64,000 nucleotides of DNA, taken from assembly GCF_001905545.1 (NCBI RefSeq), contig NZ_LIPD01000009.1, positions 124,001 through 188,000 of the forward strand. Direction: 5' to 3'. Of the stretch, positions 39,491-47,628 are shown piece after piece. A program made the position numbers and the translations under genes. Within the stretch, counting starts at the first letter, position 1. Every line of letters starts with the position of its first letter. Origin of the DNA: Streptomyces sp. CB02056. Its GTDB lineage: Bacteria; Actinomycetota; Actinomycetes; Streptomycetales; Streptomycetaceae. The notes below the pieces were generated by a model. It was given only the letters and a program-made list of their open reading frames with translations, searched no databases and was not told where the DNA came from.

Positions 39491-40870
39491 CCCGGCGGTG
39501 TGCCGCCCGGGCCGGGGAGGGGTGCCGCGCCCACCGGCACCCCGGCGGGCGGTGGCCGCGAGGGTCACGGCCGTGGTCGCGGCGAGGGCCGCCCAGGCGG
39601 CGGTGAAGCCGTGGGTGGTGTCGCGGAGCAGCCCGAGGGCGGGCGGGACCACGACGACGGCCACCTGGTTGACCGCCATGACCAGGCCGAGGGCGAAACC
39701 GGTCCGGCCGGGCGGCGCCGACTCCGCCAGGTGGGCCACCCAGGGGCCGTACCAGCCGATCCCGAAGAAGCCGAGCCAGGTGAACAGGACGGCGGCCGCG
39801 GTGGGGGACCGGCCCGCCGGCGTCGTCAGGACCACCAACCCGGCCACCACCGCGGCCAGGCAGACCAGGACGGGCCGGTACCGCCCGGCGCGGCTCCGGT
39901 CGCTCCAGGCCGCCAGTGCGATCCGGCCGACCGCCCCCGCGACCTGGACCGCCACCAGGACGGCGGCGCCGGCGCCGGGGCCGAGGGCTGTCACGTCGTG
40001 GAGGTACAGGGCGCCGAGCACGCCGATGCCGCTGTGCACCGAGACCAGGGCCAGGCCGGAGAACAGGATCCTGGCCATGGCCGGTTCGCGGAGGATCCGC
40101 AGCCGGGCGCGGACGGAGGCCGTCGGTGCCACGGGGCCCGGGGCAAGGCCGCGAGCCGGGGCGGGAGCGGGGCGTACCGGCGGGGCGGTCGGCGGGCGCC
40201 GGTAGAGGGCCGTGAAGAGCCCGGCGCCCAGGAGCGCGACCAGCCCGCCGACCACCAGTGCCGCCCGCCACCCGTACGCCACGGCCACCAGCGGCAGCAC
40301 GGCGGCGGCGAGCGCCCCGCCCAGCGGCAGTCCGGCCTGGCGGACGCCCATGGCCAGCCCCCGCTGGGCCGGGTCGAACCAGGAGGCCACCGACTTGCTG
40401 CCGCCGGGCTGCACGGTGCTGTACCCGGCGCTGACGGCCAGCAGGACGGCCAGCAGGGAGGCGTACCCCTGCGCCAGGCTGCCGAGGAGCAGGGCCGCGG
40501 CGACCACGGCGGCGCCGAGGCCGACGACCCAGCGCTCGTTGTACCGGTCCAGCAGCTCGCCGGCCACCAACAGGCCGACCAGCGGCACCAGTTGGGAGGC
40601 CGACAGGAGCAGGCCGAGTTGGCTGGTGCTGAGGGACAGCGCGTGCTGCAGGGGGACGGCCATCGCCCCGATGCCCTGGACGAAGAAGCCGGAGGCGGCC
40701 TGGGTGACGGTGGCGACGGCCAGGACCACCCAGCGGTACCGGATCGGGCGGGCGGTGTCCCCGGGAGCCGCCGGTGCGGAAGTCGTCGGTGCGGAAGTCG
40801 AGGATGTGGAAGTCGGGGATGTGGAAGTCGCCGGTGCGGAAGGCTTTCCGGTGTCGGTGTGCTGACGCAT
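39488..40870 (-). CDS. MFS transporter (12-TM)
   Basis: 460 residues with twelve predicted helices; recognisable are GELLDRYNERWVVGLG (motif A region), QPGGSKSVASWFDPAQRGLAMGVRQAGLPLGGALAAAVLP and AAWSDRSRAGRYRP. Substrate unknown. The N-terminal 35 residues are a Ser/Thr/Ala tract produced by a 15-bp repeat and may be untranslated if a later start is used, though none with a good ribosome-binding site is visible. Only 26 bp separate its start from the divergent CGNR regulator gene. Confidence 0.85.
   Translation of the reverse strand: MRQHTDTGKPSAPATSTSPTSTSSTSAPTTSAPAAPGDTARPIRYRWVVLAVATVTQAASGFFVQGIGAMAVPLQHALSLSTSQLGLLLSASQLVPLVGLLVAGELLDRYNERWVVGLGAAVVAAALLLGSLAQGYASLLAVLLAVSAGYSTVQPGGSKSVASWFDPAQRGLAMGVRQAGLPLGGALAAAVLPLVAVAYGWRAALVVGGLVALLGAGLFTALYRRPPTAPPVRPAPAPARGLAPGPVAPTASVRARLRILREPAMARILFSGLALVSVHSGIGVLGALYLHDVTALGPGAGAAVLVAVQVAGAVGRIALAAWSDRSRAGRYRPVLVCLAAVVAGLVVLTTPAGRSPTAAAVLFTWLGFFGIGWYGPWVAHLAESAPPGRTGFALGLVMAVNQVAVVVVPPALGLLRDTTHGFTAAWAALAATTAVTLAATARRGAGGRGTPPRPGRHTAG
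40776..40842 (-). repeat. 15-bp tandem repeat at the MFS N-terminus
   Basis: About four and a half 15-bp units of GCGGAAGTCGTCGGT type (plus-strand reading), in frame, encoding Ser/Thr/Ala/Pro pentapeptides. Confidence 0.8.
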
Positions 40871-40884
40871 GCCCAGCAGCCTGC

Positions 40885-40890
40885 TGTCAT
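40885..40890 (+). promoter_or_regulatory. -10-like box, leaderless CGNR gene
   Basis: TGTCAT lies 6 nt before the ATG at 40897 in the 26-bp divergent gap; no ribosome-binding site is present. Confidence 0.35.
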
Positions 40891-40896
40891 GGTCTT

Positions 40897-41436
40897 ATGT
40901 ACCTCAACCCTTACGGCGAGAGCGCCGTGCACCTGGCCGCGGCCCTGGCCAACCGGCGCCCCGGGACCGCCGAGGAACTGGCGGACCGCTGCCGCGCGGC
41001 CGGGCTGGTGGTCGACGGACCGGTCCGGCCGGCGGACCTGGCGCGCATCCTGGCCCTGCTGGATACCTGGGAGTCGGTGGTCGACGCGACTGACGACCGC
41101 GAACGGGCCGAGCGGCTCAACCGGATGCTCGCCGCCGACGCCGCCCACCCCCGGCTGACCGACCACACGGGCGGCTGGCACCTCCACTACCGCGACGACC
41201 ACCAGTCGTTCGGCGCCGTGCTGTCCACCCTGATCGCCGTCGGCACCGCCTTCCATCTGGTGGGCCGCGGCATGCACCGGCTCGGCCGGTGCGCCGTCGC
41301 CGAGTGCGCCACCGTCTTCGCCGACACCACCCGGACCGGCCGCAAGCGCTACTGCACCCAGCGCTGCGCCAACCGCGACGCCGTCCGCCGGCACCGCCGC
41401 GCGGCGCGGCCGGCGAACGGGCCGGCCCGCGCGTGA
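40897..41436 (+). CDS. CGNR zinc-finger (ABATE domain) regulator
   Basis: 179 residues. The N-terminal ABATE-like helical domain (SAVHLAAALANRRPGTAEELADRC) is followed by a C-terminal CGNR zinc finger: GRCAVAECATVFADTTRTGRKRYCTQRCANRDAVRRHRR, with the four Cys ligands and the usual basic helix (CANR in place of CGNR). Such proteins regulate adjacent transporter genes; here the MFS gene diverges from a 26-bp gap. Translation is probably leaderless. Confidence 0.9.
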   Translation: MYLNPYGESAVHLAAALANRRPGTAEELADRCRAAGLVVDGPVRPADLARILALLDTWESVVDATDDRERAERLNRMLAADAAHPRLTDHTGGWHLHYRDDHQSFGAVLSTLIAVGTAFHLVGRGMHRLGRCAVAECATVFADTTRTGRKRYCTQRCANRDAVRRHRRAARPANGPARA

Positions 41437-41450
41437 CCGTCCCGGCCTCG

Positions 41451-41485
41451 GGAGCAGGAAGTCGGCCGGGCCGACTTCCCACTCC
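41451..41485. repeat. GGAAGTCGG palindrome, near-full copy
   Basis: GGAGCAGGAAGTCGGC and GCCGACTTCCCACTCC pair with two mismatches in the outer arm. It lies 15 nt after the CGNR gene stop codon. Confidence 0.8.
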
Positions 41486-41530
41486 GGCCGCCCCGAAGGC
41501 CGTCCCGGGGGCCGTGTCGGTGCCGAGGGC

Positions 41531-41536
41531 TACGGT
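41531..41536 (+). promoter_or_regulatory. -10 box, leaderless promoter
   Basis: TACGGT ends 7 nt before the ATG at 41544. Confidence 0.45.
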
Positions 41537-41543
41537 GTCGATC

Positions 41544-42116
41544 ATGACCGACTACGACTGGATCCACCGGGGCCCCATCGACTGGCTGGAAGGACAGGGC
41601 TACGGAGAGGACGAGACCGTCCTGGTGTACTTCCGGGGAACCACCCGGGCCGCCGTGGCCGACGGGCTGACCGCGCGGCACCGTCCGCCCTTCGCCCGGG
41701 GCGAGGAGCCGGCGCCCGGCGAGTGGGGCGTGATCGTGCACCCCATGCTCAACCCGTCCCGCAACGACTACGACGACATCGACTACCGCGGGCTCTGCCC
41801 CGAGGGCGCCGAACTGGTGGTGTTCGTGCCCAACCCCTGCATCGTCAAGGCCCACGGCCCCAAGGCGTACCACTACCGGGACGGCCGGATCTCCTCGTGC
41901 GTCGACTACGAGGGCGCCGAGCACGTCGGGGAGCGCTGGCCCAACGCGCTGGCCCCCCTGGTCACGGCGGCCGGGCTGGGCATCGGGGGCGAGTTCGCCG
42001 AGAGCCCGGACCACGAGCAGCGGCTCACCGCGCTGATCTGCGAGCACCTGGGCCTGCCGGCCCTGGACCGGGCCGCCATGACGGTGGACCGCGAGCTGAT
42101 GGACGACTACCAGTAG
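41544..42116 (+). CDS. Conserved hypothetical protein (190 aa)
   Basis: A soluble, acidic 190-residue protein (IHRGPIDWLEGQGYGEDETVLVYFRGTTRAAVADGL, GEWGVIVHPMLNPSRNDYDDIDY, VVFVPNPCIVKAHGPKAYHYRDGRISSCVDYEG in parts). The opening recalls DUF6461-type proteins (catalysing no known reaction); this is tentative. No signal peptide or membrane segment. The ATG at 41544 is preceded by TACGGT and no ribosome-binding site. Confidence 0.75.
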   Translation: MTDYDWIHRGPIDWLEGQGYGEDETVLVYFRGTTRAAVADGLTARHRPPFARGEEPAPGEWGVIVHPMLNPSRNDYDDIDYRGLCPEGAELVVFVPNPCIVKAHGPKAYHYRDGRISSCVDYEGAEHVGERWPNALAPLVTAAGLGIGGEFAESPDHEQRLTALICEHLGLPALDRAAMTVDRELMDDYQ

Positions 42117-42181
42117 GGGCCCGGCTCGTGGGGGCGTTTCCGGGCGGGACCGGTGGTGGATCGTGTACGGCACCGGCTGGA

Positions 42182-42187
42182 TAGCAT
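42182..42187 (+). promoter_or_regulatory. -10 box, leaderless promoter of HAD gene
   Basis: TAGCAT ends 6 nt before the ATG at 42194; no ribosome-binding site. Confidence 0.5.
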
Positions 42188-42193
42188 CGTCTT

Positions 42194-42961
42194 ATGATCT
42201 CCACCAGCGCCCGCACCACGGTCTTCGACATCGACGGCACGCTCTGCTTCGACGGGCGGACGATCGACAGCCGGATCCTCGCCGCCCTCGACGCCTGCGA
42301 GCGGGCGGGCCACCAGCTGGTCTTCGCCTCCGCCCGGCCGGTCCGCGACCTCCTGCCCGTCCTCGACGGTGCCTTCCCGACCGCCACGCTGGTCGGCGGG
42401 AACGGCAGCCTGGTCTCCGTCGACGGACAGGTGCGGGCGCGGGCCGCGTTCGAAGCCGGTGAACTCGGGCGGCTGCTGACCGAGGTCGAGCGCTTCCGGG
42501 CCGGCTACCTCGCCGACGGCCCGTGGGACTACGCCTACACCGGACCGGCCGACCACCCGATCCGCGGCCGGGTGGACCAGGGCGGCCTCGCCCGCCGGGT
42601 CGAGCTCGCCGAACTCCCCGCCGTCGTCAAGTTCCTGGTCGTCGACGCGACCGACCTGGCGGCCCTCGCCGAGGCCGGCCGCGCGCTCGGGATGACCGTC
42701 AACCACCACCTCGACGAGGCGATCATCGACTTCGCCCCGGGCACCACCAACAAGTGGGAGGCGCTGACCTCGCTGGGGATCGACGCCTACAACGCCTTCG
42801 GCAACGACATCAACGACCTCGACCTGCTGCGCAACGCGCGGCACTCCGTCCGGGTCGGCGGTCACCCGGGCCTGGACGGCGTCGCCCGCGTCACCGTCGC
42901 CGCCGAACCGGAGGCCGTCGCCGCCGAGATCTCCCGCCTGGCCGAGGCACCCGTCCGGTAG
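42194..42961 (+). CDS. HAD-superfamily phosphatase, Cof type
   Basis: 255 residues. Motif I FDIDGTLCFDG (nucleophile and acid Asp), motif II FASARP, motif III region VVKFLVV, and motif IV FGNDINDLDLL are all present; a C2B cap lies between. Cof-type HADs dephosphorylate sugar phosphates, FMN or PLP; substrate is not predictable here. Probably leaderless. Confidence 0.92.
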   Translation: MISTSARTTVFDIDGTLCFDGRTIDSRILAALDACERAGHQLVFASARPVRDLLPVLDGAFPTATLVGGNGSLVSVDGQVRARAAFEAGELGRLLTEVERFRAGYLADGPWDYAYTGPADHPIRGRVDQGGLARRVELAELPAVVKFLVVDATDLAALAEAGRALGMTVNHHLDEAIIDFAPGTTNKWEALTSLGIDAYNAFGNDINDLDLLRNARHSVRVGGHPGLDGVARVTVAAEPEAVAAEISRLAEAPVR

Positions 42962-43107
42962 CGGTCGGACGCCGCTTGCCACGCGGGCACGGCGAGCTGC
43001 CGGGTGCTTCCCGTGGTCGCCGCCGCCGTGCCCCATCAGGACCCGACGCCCGGTCAAGGCGTGGGAACATCAGGGGAGATGACCGCCGTCCGGCCCCGGG
43101 GGAGACC

Positions 43108-43557
43108 ATGACCGCGCCAGTCGATCCGGTGCCGAGCCACCGGGCGATCGAGAACCTGATCGCGCGCTACGCCGAACTCGTGGACGACGGCGACTTCGCG
43201 GGCCTCGGCGCCCTGCTCGCCGACGCCGTCTTCGTCGGCAGCGGCGCGCCGGTGCGCGGCGGCGAGGCGATCGAGGCGATGTTCCGGGAGACGGTGATCA
43301 TCCACGCCGACGGGACACCGCGGACCCAGCACGTCACCACCAACGTGGCGGTCGAGGTCGACGAGCCGGCGGGGACGGCGGTCGCCCGCTCCTACGTCAC
43401 CGTGCTGCAGGCACTGCCCGGGCTTCCGCTGCAGGCGATCGCCGGGGGCCGGTACCACGACCGCTTCGCGCGCGGGGAGGACGGGCGGTGGCGGTTCGCC
43501 GAGCGGCGGGTGCGGATCACCCTGGTCGGCGACGTGAGCCGCCACCTGCGGCGGTAG
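43108..43557 (+). CDS. SnoaL-like (NTF2-fold) protein
   Basis: 149 residues of the SnoaL_4/NTF2-like type: AIENLIARYAELVDDGDFAGLGALLADAVFVG opens the cone-shaped fold, followed by RGGEAIEAMFRETVI, QHVTTNVAVEVD and GRWRFAERRV. Members are hydrolases, isomerases or ligand-binding proteins. GGGGGAGA precedes the ATG. It is followed closely by the APH-like gene and is probably cotranscribed with it. Confidence 0.87.
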   Translation: MTAPVDPVPSHRAIENLIARYAELVDDGDFAGLGALLADAVFVGSGAPVRGGEAIEAMFRETVIIHADGTPRTQHVTTNVAVEVDEPAGTAVARSYVTVLQALPGLPLQAIAGGRYHDRFARGEDGRWRFAERRVRITLVGDVSRHLRR

Positions 43558-43591
43558 GGTGCCGCCGACCGGGACGACGAGGGGCGGGGCA

Positions 43592-44635
43592 GTGGTGCGG
43601 GAACGGTTGGCGGGTGCGGCGCGGGCCGCGCTGGGCGGCGGGCGGCGGCTGGAAGCGGTCGAGCGGCTGGCGGGCGGCAGTAAGAAGGGCGTCTACCGCC
43701 TGCGGATGGACGACGGGACGACGGCGATCGCCTACCGCTGGGACCGGACCGAGAACTACTGGCCGGCGTCCGAGGGCGACGACGACCTCGCCGACCCGTT
43801 CTCGCCCGGCCTCGGACTCGACCTGTTCGAGGCCGCGCACGCGCGGCTGGACGCGCTCGGCGTCCGGGTCCCGGCGCTCCGGTTCGTCGAGCGCGCCACG
43901 GACCGGGACGGCGGGGGTGCCCCGGGCACGGCCGCTCCCGCGGCCGACGACCCGGCCGACGACCCGGCCGACCGCACGGCCGACCTCGCGATCGTCGAGG
44001 ACGTCCCCGGCGAGAGCCTGGAGAAGCTGCTCGCCCGCGACCCGCACGCCGCCGCCCCGGTCCTGGCCCGGCTCGGCGAGGCACTGGGCGCCATGCGCGG
44101 CCACCGGGCGCCCCGCTACGGGAAGGTGGCGGTGGTCGACGGCGGAGGAGCGTCGCACGGGCCGTCCTGCGAGGGCGTCGTGCTGGACCGCGCGCTGCGC
44201 GACCTCGCCGAGGCGGCCGCGCGCGACCCCCGGATCGCGGAAGCCCGGGACCGGTGCGCGGACCGGCTGCGGGCCCTGGCGGCGGCGGTGCGCCCGCGCG
44301 CCGAGTACCCGGTGGTGCACGGCGAACTCGGGCCCGACCACGTGCTGGTGGACGCGGACGACCGCCCGGTGCTGATCGACATCGAGGGCACGATGTACTT
44401 CGACGTCGAGTGGGAGCACGTCTTCCTGCGGATCCGCCTGCCCCGGGCCGACTACCGGCCGCTGGCGGCGGACGGCCTCGACGAGGACCGGCTCGCCCTC
44501 TACGCACTGGCCCAGCGCCTCTCGCTGACGGCGGGACCGCTGCGCCTGCTCGACGGGCCCTTCCCGGCCCGCGAGGCGATGGCCGCCATCGCCGAGCACA
44601 ACCTGCGCCAGGCCCTGCGCCTGCTCGGCGACTGA
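43592..44635 (+). CDS. Aminoglycoside-phosphotransferase-like kinase
   Basis: 347 residues with an APH/choline-kinase-like fold: N-lobe GGSKKGVYRLRMDDGTTAIAYRW, then LAIVEDVPGESLEKLL, and the C-lobe catalytic loop VVHGELGPDHVLVD followed by LIDIEGTMYFDVEW. The usual catalytic HGD reads HGE here, and the Asn ligand is His, so activity may be altered; the metal-binding IDIE is kept. Substrate unknown. GTG at 43592 follows GAGGGGCGGGG; a GTG at 43559 would add eleven residues. Confidence 0.83.
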   Translation: MVRERLAGAARAALGGGRRLEAVERLAGGSKKGVYRLRMDDGTTAIAYRWDRTENYWPASEGDDDLADPFSPGLGLDLFEAAHARLDALGVRVPALRFVERATDRDGGGAPGTAAPAADDPADDPADRTADLAIVEDVPGESLEKLLARDPHAAAPVLARLGEALGAMRGHRAPRYGKVAVVDGGGASHGPSCEGVVLDRALRDLAEAAARDPRIAEARDRCADRLRALAAAVRPRAEYPVVHGELGPDHVLVDADDRPVLIDIEGTMYFDVEWEHVFLRIRLPRADYRPLAADGLDEDRLALYALAQRLSLTAGPLRLLDGPFPAREAMAAIAEHNLRQALRLLGD

Positions 44636-44641
44636 GGCCGG

Positions 44642-44897
44642 GTGGGGCGGACGAACCCGTGGACGGCAGACCCCCGGACCGCCCTCGCCGAGGCGGGCCT
44701 GGTTCTCGTGGGCGGATGGACCGAACCCGAGGGCCTCGTCCCGCCGTTCCTCACCGGCCAGGCGCCGGGATGCCCGCCCGCGGGTGCTGCGGCGGTTCAC
44801 CGCGTGGGTGGCGCAGGGCGCGCTGGACGACCCGGACGAGCCGCCGCTGGGCCCGGTGGCGCGTCGCTGGCTGGACGGCCTCCCGGGGCGGACCTGA
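44642..44897 (+). pseudogene. Small gene interrupted by a frameshift
   Basis: The frame from GTG 44642 reads MGRTNPWTADPRTALAEAGL and VLVGGWTEPEGLVPPFLTGQAP with good codon bias, then becomes Ala/Gly-rich nonsense. A second frame, one base out of phase, takes over near 44770 (ARPRVLRRFTAWVAQGALDD and DPDEPPLGPVARRWLDGLPGR) with third positions almost all G or C and ends at TGA 44895-44897. Joining them needs net removal of one base near 44768-44775. Either a real pseudogene or a sequencing error. No family recognised. Confidence 0.55.
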
Positions 44898-44934
44898 TCG
44901 CGGGCCGGCCCACGATCAGGTCCGCCCCGGACGG

Positions 44935-45324
44935 TCAGCCGGTGAGCTGGGCCTGGAAGACGGCGCTGTTGAAGTACGCCCGGGCCTCGCGGATGAGGCC
45001 GGTGTCGTCCAGCTCGTAGACGTTGATGCCGGACCAGTTGACCGGTTTGCCGTCCAGGGCCACGGCCGCGCCCCGCCAGGAGACGGCGACGTGGCTGCCG
45101 ACGGTGTGCGCCTCCAGCGGCGTCAGCCCGAGGAAGGGGCGGAAGCCGGGCAGGACGGAGGAGATGAAGGCGTGGATCGCGGGGCGGCCGGTGATCGGCG
45201 GCGCGCCGACCGGGTCGTGGAAGACGCCGTCCTCGGCGAAGGACTCGGCCCAGGCGTCGGCGTCGCCCTCCTGGGAGGCGCGGAAGAACTGGAGGACGGC
45301 GGGCGGCATGGCCGGGAACGTCAT
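44935..45324 (-). CDS. SnoaL-like ester cyclase/NTF2-fold protein
   Basis: 129 residues, SnoaL_2/NTF2-like: FFRASQEGDADAWAESFAEDGVFHDPVGAPPITGRPAIHAFI then HTVGSHVAVSWRG and NVYELDDTGLIREARAYF. AGGAG lies before the ATG at 45324. It follows the MFS gene by 65 nt on the same strand, so it may be the second gene of the exporter transcription unit. Confidence 0.88.
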   Translation of the reverse strand: MTFPAMPPAVLQFFRASQEGDADAWAESFAEDGVFHDPVGAPPITGRPAIHAFISSVLPGFRPFLGLTPLEAHTVGSHVAVSWRGAAVALDGKPVNWSGINVYELDDTGLIREARAYFNSAVFQAQLTG

Positions 45325-45389
45325 GGGAACTCCTTCGGGATGTGGTGACACGGTGACGTGGTGGTTTGGTGGAAGCGGTTGGAAGCGGC

Positions 45390-46694
45390 TCAGCGACCGG
45401 CCCCGGCCCTGACCCCGGTCCGCAGGGCGGCCAGGGCGGCGGCCGCGGTGAGCGCGACGAGGCCGCACACCCCCGGCCAGCCGAGCTGGGCGTGGAGGCG
45501 GATGCCGAGCCAGGAGCCGGCGCTGCCGCCGAGGAACGAGCAGGTCATGTAGGCGGTGTTCAGCCGGCTGCGGGCCTCCGGGCGCAGTGCGAAGATCCGG
45601 GCCTGGTTGGCGACCTGGCCGCACTGCACGGCCAGGTCCAGCAGCAGGAGGCCGGCGGCCAGTGCGACGAGGCCCGTCGTGCCGCCGGTGCCGCCCGCGG
45701 CGAGCACCGCGGCCGCGGCGAGGGTGGCGCCGGTGCACCAGGCGTTGACCCGGTCCGGGCCGTGCCGGTCGACCCGGCGGCCGGCGGCCGGGGCGCAGAA
45801 CATGCTCGCCGCCCCGATCAGGGCCAGCAGGCCGAGGGCCTGGGCGCCGAGCCGGTAGGGCGGGCCGGTGAGCAGCAGGGCGAGCGCGGTCCAGGTGGCG
45901 CTGAAGCCGCCGAAGAGCGCGGCCTGGCCGAGTGCGGAGCGGCGCAGGGCGGGTTCGGTGCGCAGTAGCCGGACGGTGTCGGCGAGCAGGGCCGGGTACC
46001 GGTCGCGGACGGCGGGCGGGGCGGCGGGCAGGGCCAGGCCGAGGGCGAGTGCGAGCAGTGCGGTGAGGGCGGCGGCGGCCAGGTAGGGGGCGCGCCAGCC
46101 GAGCTGTTCGCCGAGGACGCCGCCGAAGGTGCGGGCCAGCAGGATGCCGCCGATCAGGCCGCCCTGGAGGGTGCCGATCACGGCGCCGCGCCGGTCGGGT
46201 GCGACCAGGCCGGCGGCCAGCGGGATGAGCAGCTGGGGGACCACCGTGGCGAGGCCGACGACCGCGCCGGCCGCGACCAGCGGGCCGGCGGCTGGGGCGA
46301 GCCCGGCGGCCAGCAGCGCGCAGGCCGTGACGACCAGGAGCACGGTGATCAGCGGGCGGCGGGGGAGCCGGTCGCCGAGCGGGACCAGCAGGAAGATCCC
46401 TGCGGCGTAGCCGAGTTGGGTGACCGTGGCGAGGTTCGCCGCGGTGCCCGGTGCGATGCCGAGGCCGTCGGCGACGAGCGGGGTGAGGGCCTGCGGGAAG
46501 TAGACGTTGGCCACGCTGACGCCGCAGGCCAGCGCCATCACCAGGGGCAGCCGCCGGCCCGTGGCGGCGGGCCGGGGCGTGGGTTCCGGTGGCGTGGGTT
46601 CCGGTGGCGGCGTCGCGGGCGGTGTGGGCCCGGGTGGCGCGGGGGCCGCGGGTGGCTCGGGCTCGGGCAGGACAGCCGGATCGATCCGGGGCAT
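45390..46694 (-). CDS. MFS transporter (DHA1-like) under TetR control
   Basis: 434 residues. A Pro/Thr-rich N-terminal tail (about 1-47, from a 15-bp repeat) precedes twelve helices; LGDRLPRRPLITVLL is motif A, and LQGGLIGGILLARTFGGVLGEQLGWRAPY spans the middle of the first half. DHA1 pumps export small molecules by proton antiport. It is divergent from a TetR gene with two dyads in the gap, so it is probably induced by its substrate. Confidence 0.9.
   Translation of the reverse strand: MPRIDPAVLPEPEPPAAPAPPGPTPPATPPPEPTPPEPTPRPAATGRRLPLVMALACGVSVANVYFPQALTPLVADGLGIAPGTAANLATVTQLGYAAGIFLLVPLGDRLPRRPLITVLLVVTACALLAAGLAPAAGPLVAAGAVVGLATVVPQLLIPLAAGLVAPDRRGAVIGTLQGGLIGGILLARTFGGVLGEQLGWRAPYLAAAALTALLALALGLALPAAPPAVRDRYPALLADTVRLLRTEPALRRSALGQAALFGGFSATWTALALLLTGPPYRLGAQALGLLALIGAASMFCAPAAGRRVDRHGPDRVNAWCTGATLAAAAVLAAGGTGGTTGLVALAAGLLLLDLAVQCGQVANQARIFALRPEARSRLNTAYMTCSFLGGSAGSWLGIRLHAQLGWPGVCGLVALTAAAALAALRTGVRAGAGR
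46579..46608 (-). repeat. 15-bp direct duplication in MFS N-terminus
   Basis: GTGGGTTCCGGTGGC occurs twice head to tail (46579-46593, 46594-46608), encoding PEPTP-type repeats. Confidence 0.75.
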
Positions 46695-46710
46695 CGTGAC
46701 TCCAACCGAA

Positions 46711-46726
46711 CGAACTAGATGGTTCG
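46711..46726. promoter_or_regulatory. TetR operator, MFS-proximal half of a pair
   Basis: CGAAC-N6-GTTCG, an exact 5-bp inverted repeat 17 nt before the MFS start codon, sharing its GAAC/GTTC arms with the dyad at 46768-46783. Confidence 0.6.
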
Positions 46727-46767
46727 AATGCTCGCCGTGAGCGTGCCAGACCGCCGCGGGATCGTCA

Positions 46768-46783
46768 AACGAACCGGTTCGTT
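46768..46783. promoter_or_regulatory. 16-bp perfect TetR operator
   Basis: AACGAACCGGTTCGTT is a perfect palindrome ending at the TACCAT -10 box (46783-46788) of the tetR gene. Position and symmetry fit autorepression by the adjacent TetR protein. Confidence 0.75.
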
Positions 46784-46794
46784 ACCATCGGCCC

Positions 46795-47400
46795 ATGGCG
46801 TACGACTCGACGGCAACCAAAGAGCGGATCCTCACGGCGGCGGCCACCGAATTCGCCGCGTACGGCGTGGCCGGCGCCCGCGTGGACCGCATCGCCGCCC
46901 AGGCCCAGGCCAACAAGCGGGCGATCTACGACTACTTCGGCGACAAGAACAGGCTCTTCGCCGCCGTCCTGGAGCGCCTCATGGCCGACCTCGCCCAGGC
47001 CGTCCCGCCCGGCGACGAGGACCTGGCGGCGTACGCCGAGCGGCTCTTCGACTACCACCGCGACCACCCGGAGGCCCTGCGGCTGCTGCTCTGGGAGGCC
47101 CTCGAACTCGGCGACGAGCCCGTTCCGGGGGAAGCGGACCGGACCCGCCACTACCAGGACAAGATCCGGGCGGCGCGGCCGGCGGGCAGCGGCGACGACG
47201 GCGACAGCGGCGGTGATGGCGACGAGGCCCGCGCGCGGCTGTTCCTCACGCTCGGCATGGTCGGCTGGAGCCTCGCCATGCCCCAGCTCCGCCGCATGAT
47301 CCTCGGCCCCGACCACACCCTCGACGGGCTGCGCGCCGAGATCGCCGGCGCCGTCCGGGCGCTGCCGACCGCCGGAGGCGGGCTCCCCGAGCAGTCGTGA
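46795..47400 (+). CDS. TetR family repressor
   Basis: 201 residues. The N-terminal HTH is RILTAAATEFAAYGVAGARVDRIAAQAQANKRAIYDYFGDKNRLFAAVL, the typical TetR sequence; the C-terminal ligand domain ends with LTLGMVGWSLAMPQLRRMILGP. TACCAT lies 6 nt before the ATG with no ribosome-binding site, so translation is probably leaderless. It likely represses itself and the divergent MFS-SnoaL unit through the two GAAC/GTTC dyads. Confidence 0.93.
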   Translation: MAYDSTATKERILTAAATEFAAYGVAGARVDRIAAQAQANKRAIYDYFGDKNRLFAAVLERLMADLAQAVPPGDEDLAAYAERLFDYHRDHPEALRLLLWEALELGDEPVPGEADRTRHYQDKIRAARPAGSGDDGDSGGDGDEARARLFLTLGMVGWSLAMPQLRRMILGPDHTLDGLRAEIAGAVRALPTAGGGLPEQS

Positions 47401-47450
47401 CCCCCGCCATGCGGTCGTCCCGTCCTTTGCGGAAGAGCGTGGAAGGACGC

Positions 47451-47475
47451 GGAAAGTCGGCGGGTCCGACTTTCC
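47451..47475. repeat. GGAAGTCGG palindrome, variant copy with paired changes
   Basis: GGAAAGTCGG-CGGGT-CCGACTTTCC. Compared with the other copies, one G-C pair in the stem is replaced by A-T on both arms, and the 3' flank ACTCC is kept. Confidence 0.8.
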
Positions 47476-47628
47476 ACTCCCGGCGGACCGCGGGCGAATG
47501 CCGCGCCGGGCATTGTCCTCGGTTCGGGGGATTTGCGGCGGGATTTCTGACATGGACAGGGCGGTGGGGGAATTCATGGCCCGGAAGGGTGCCGTAACCG
47601 ATGTGCGCCCTCGGAAGGGAGAACAGTC

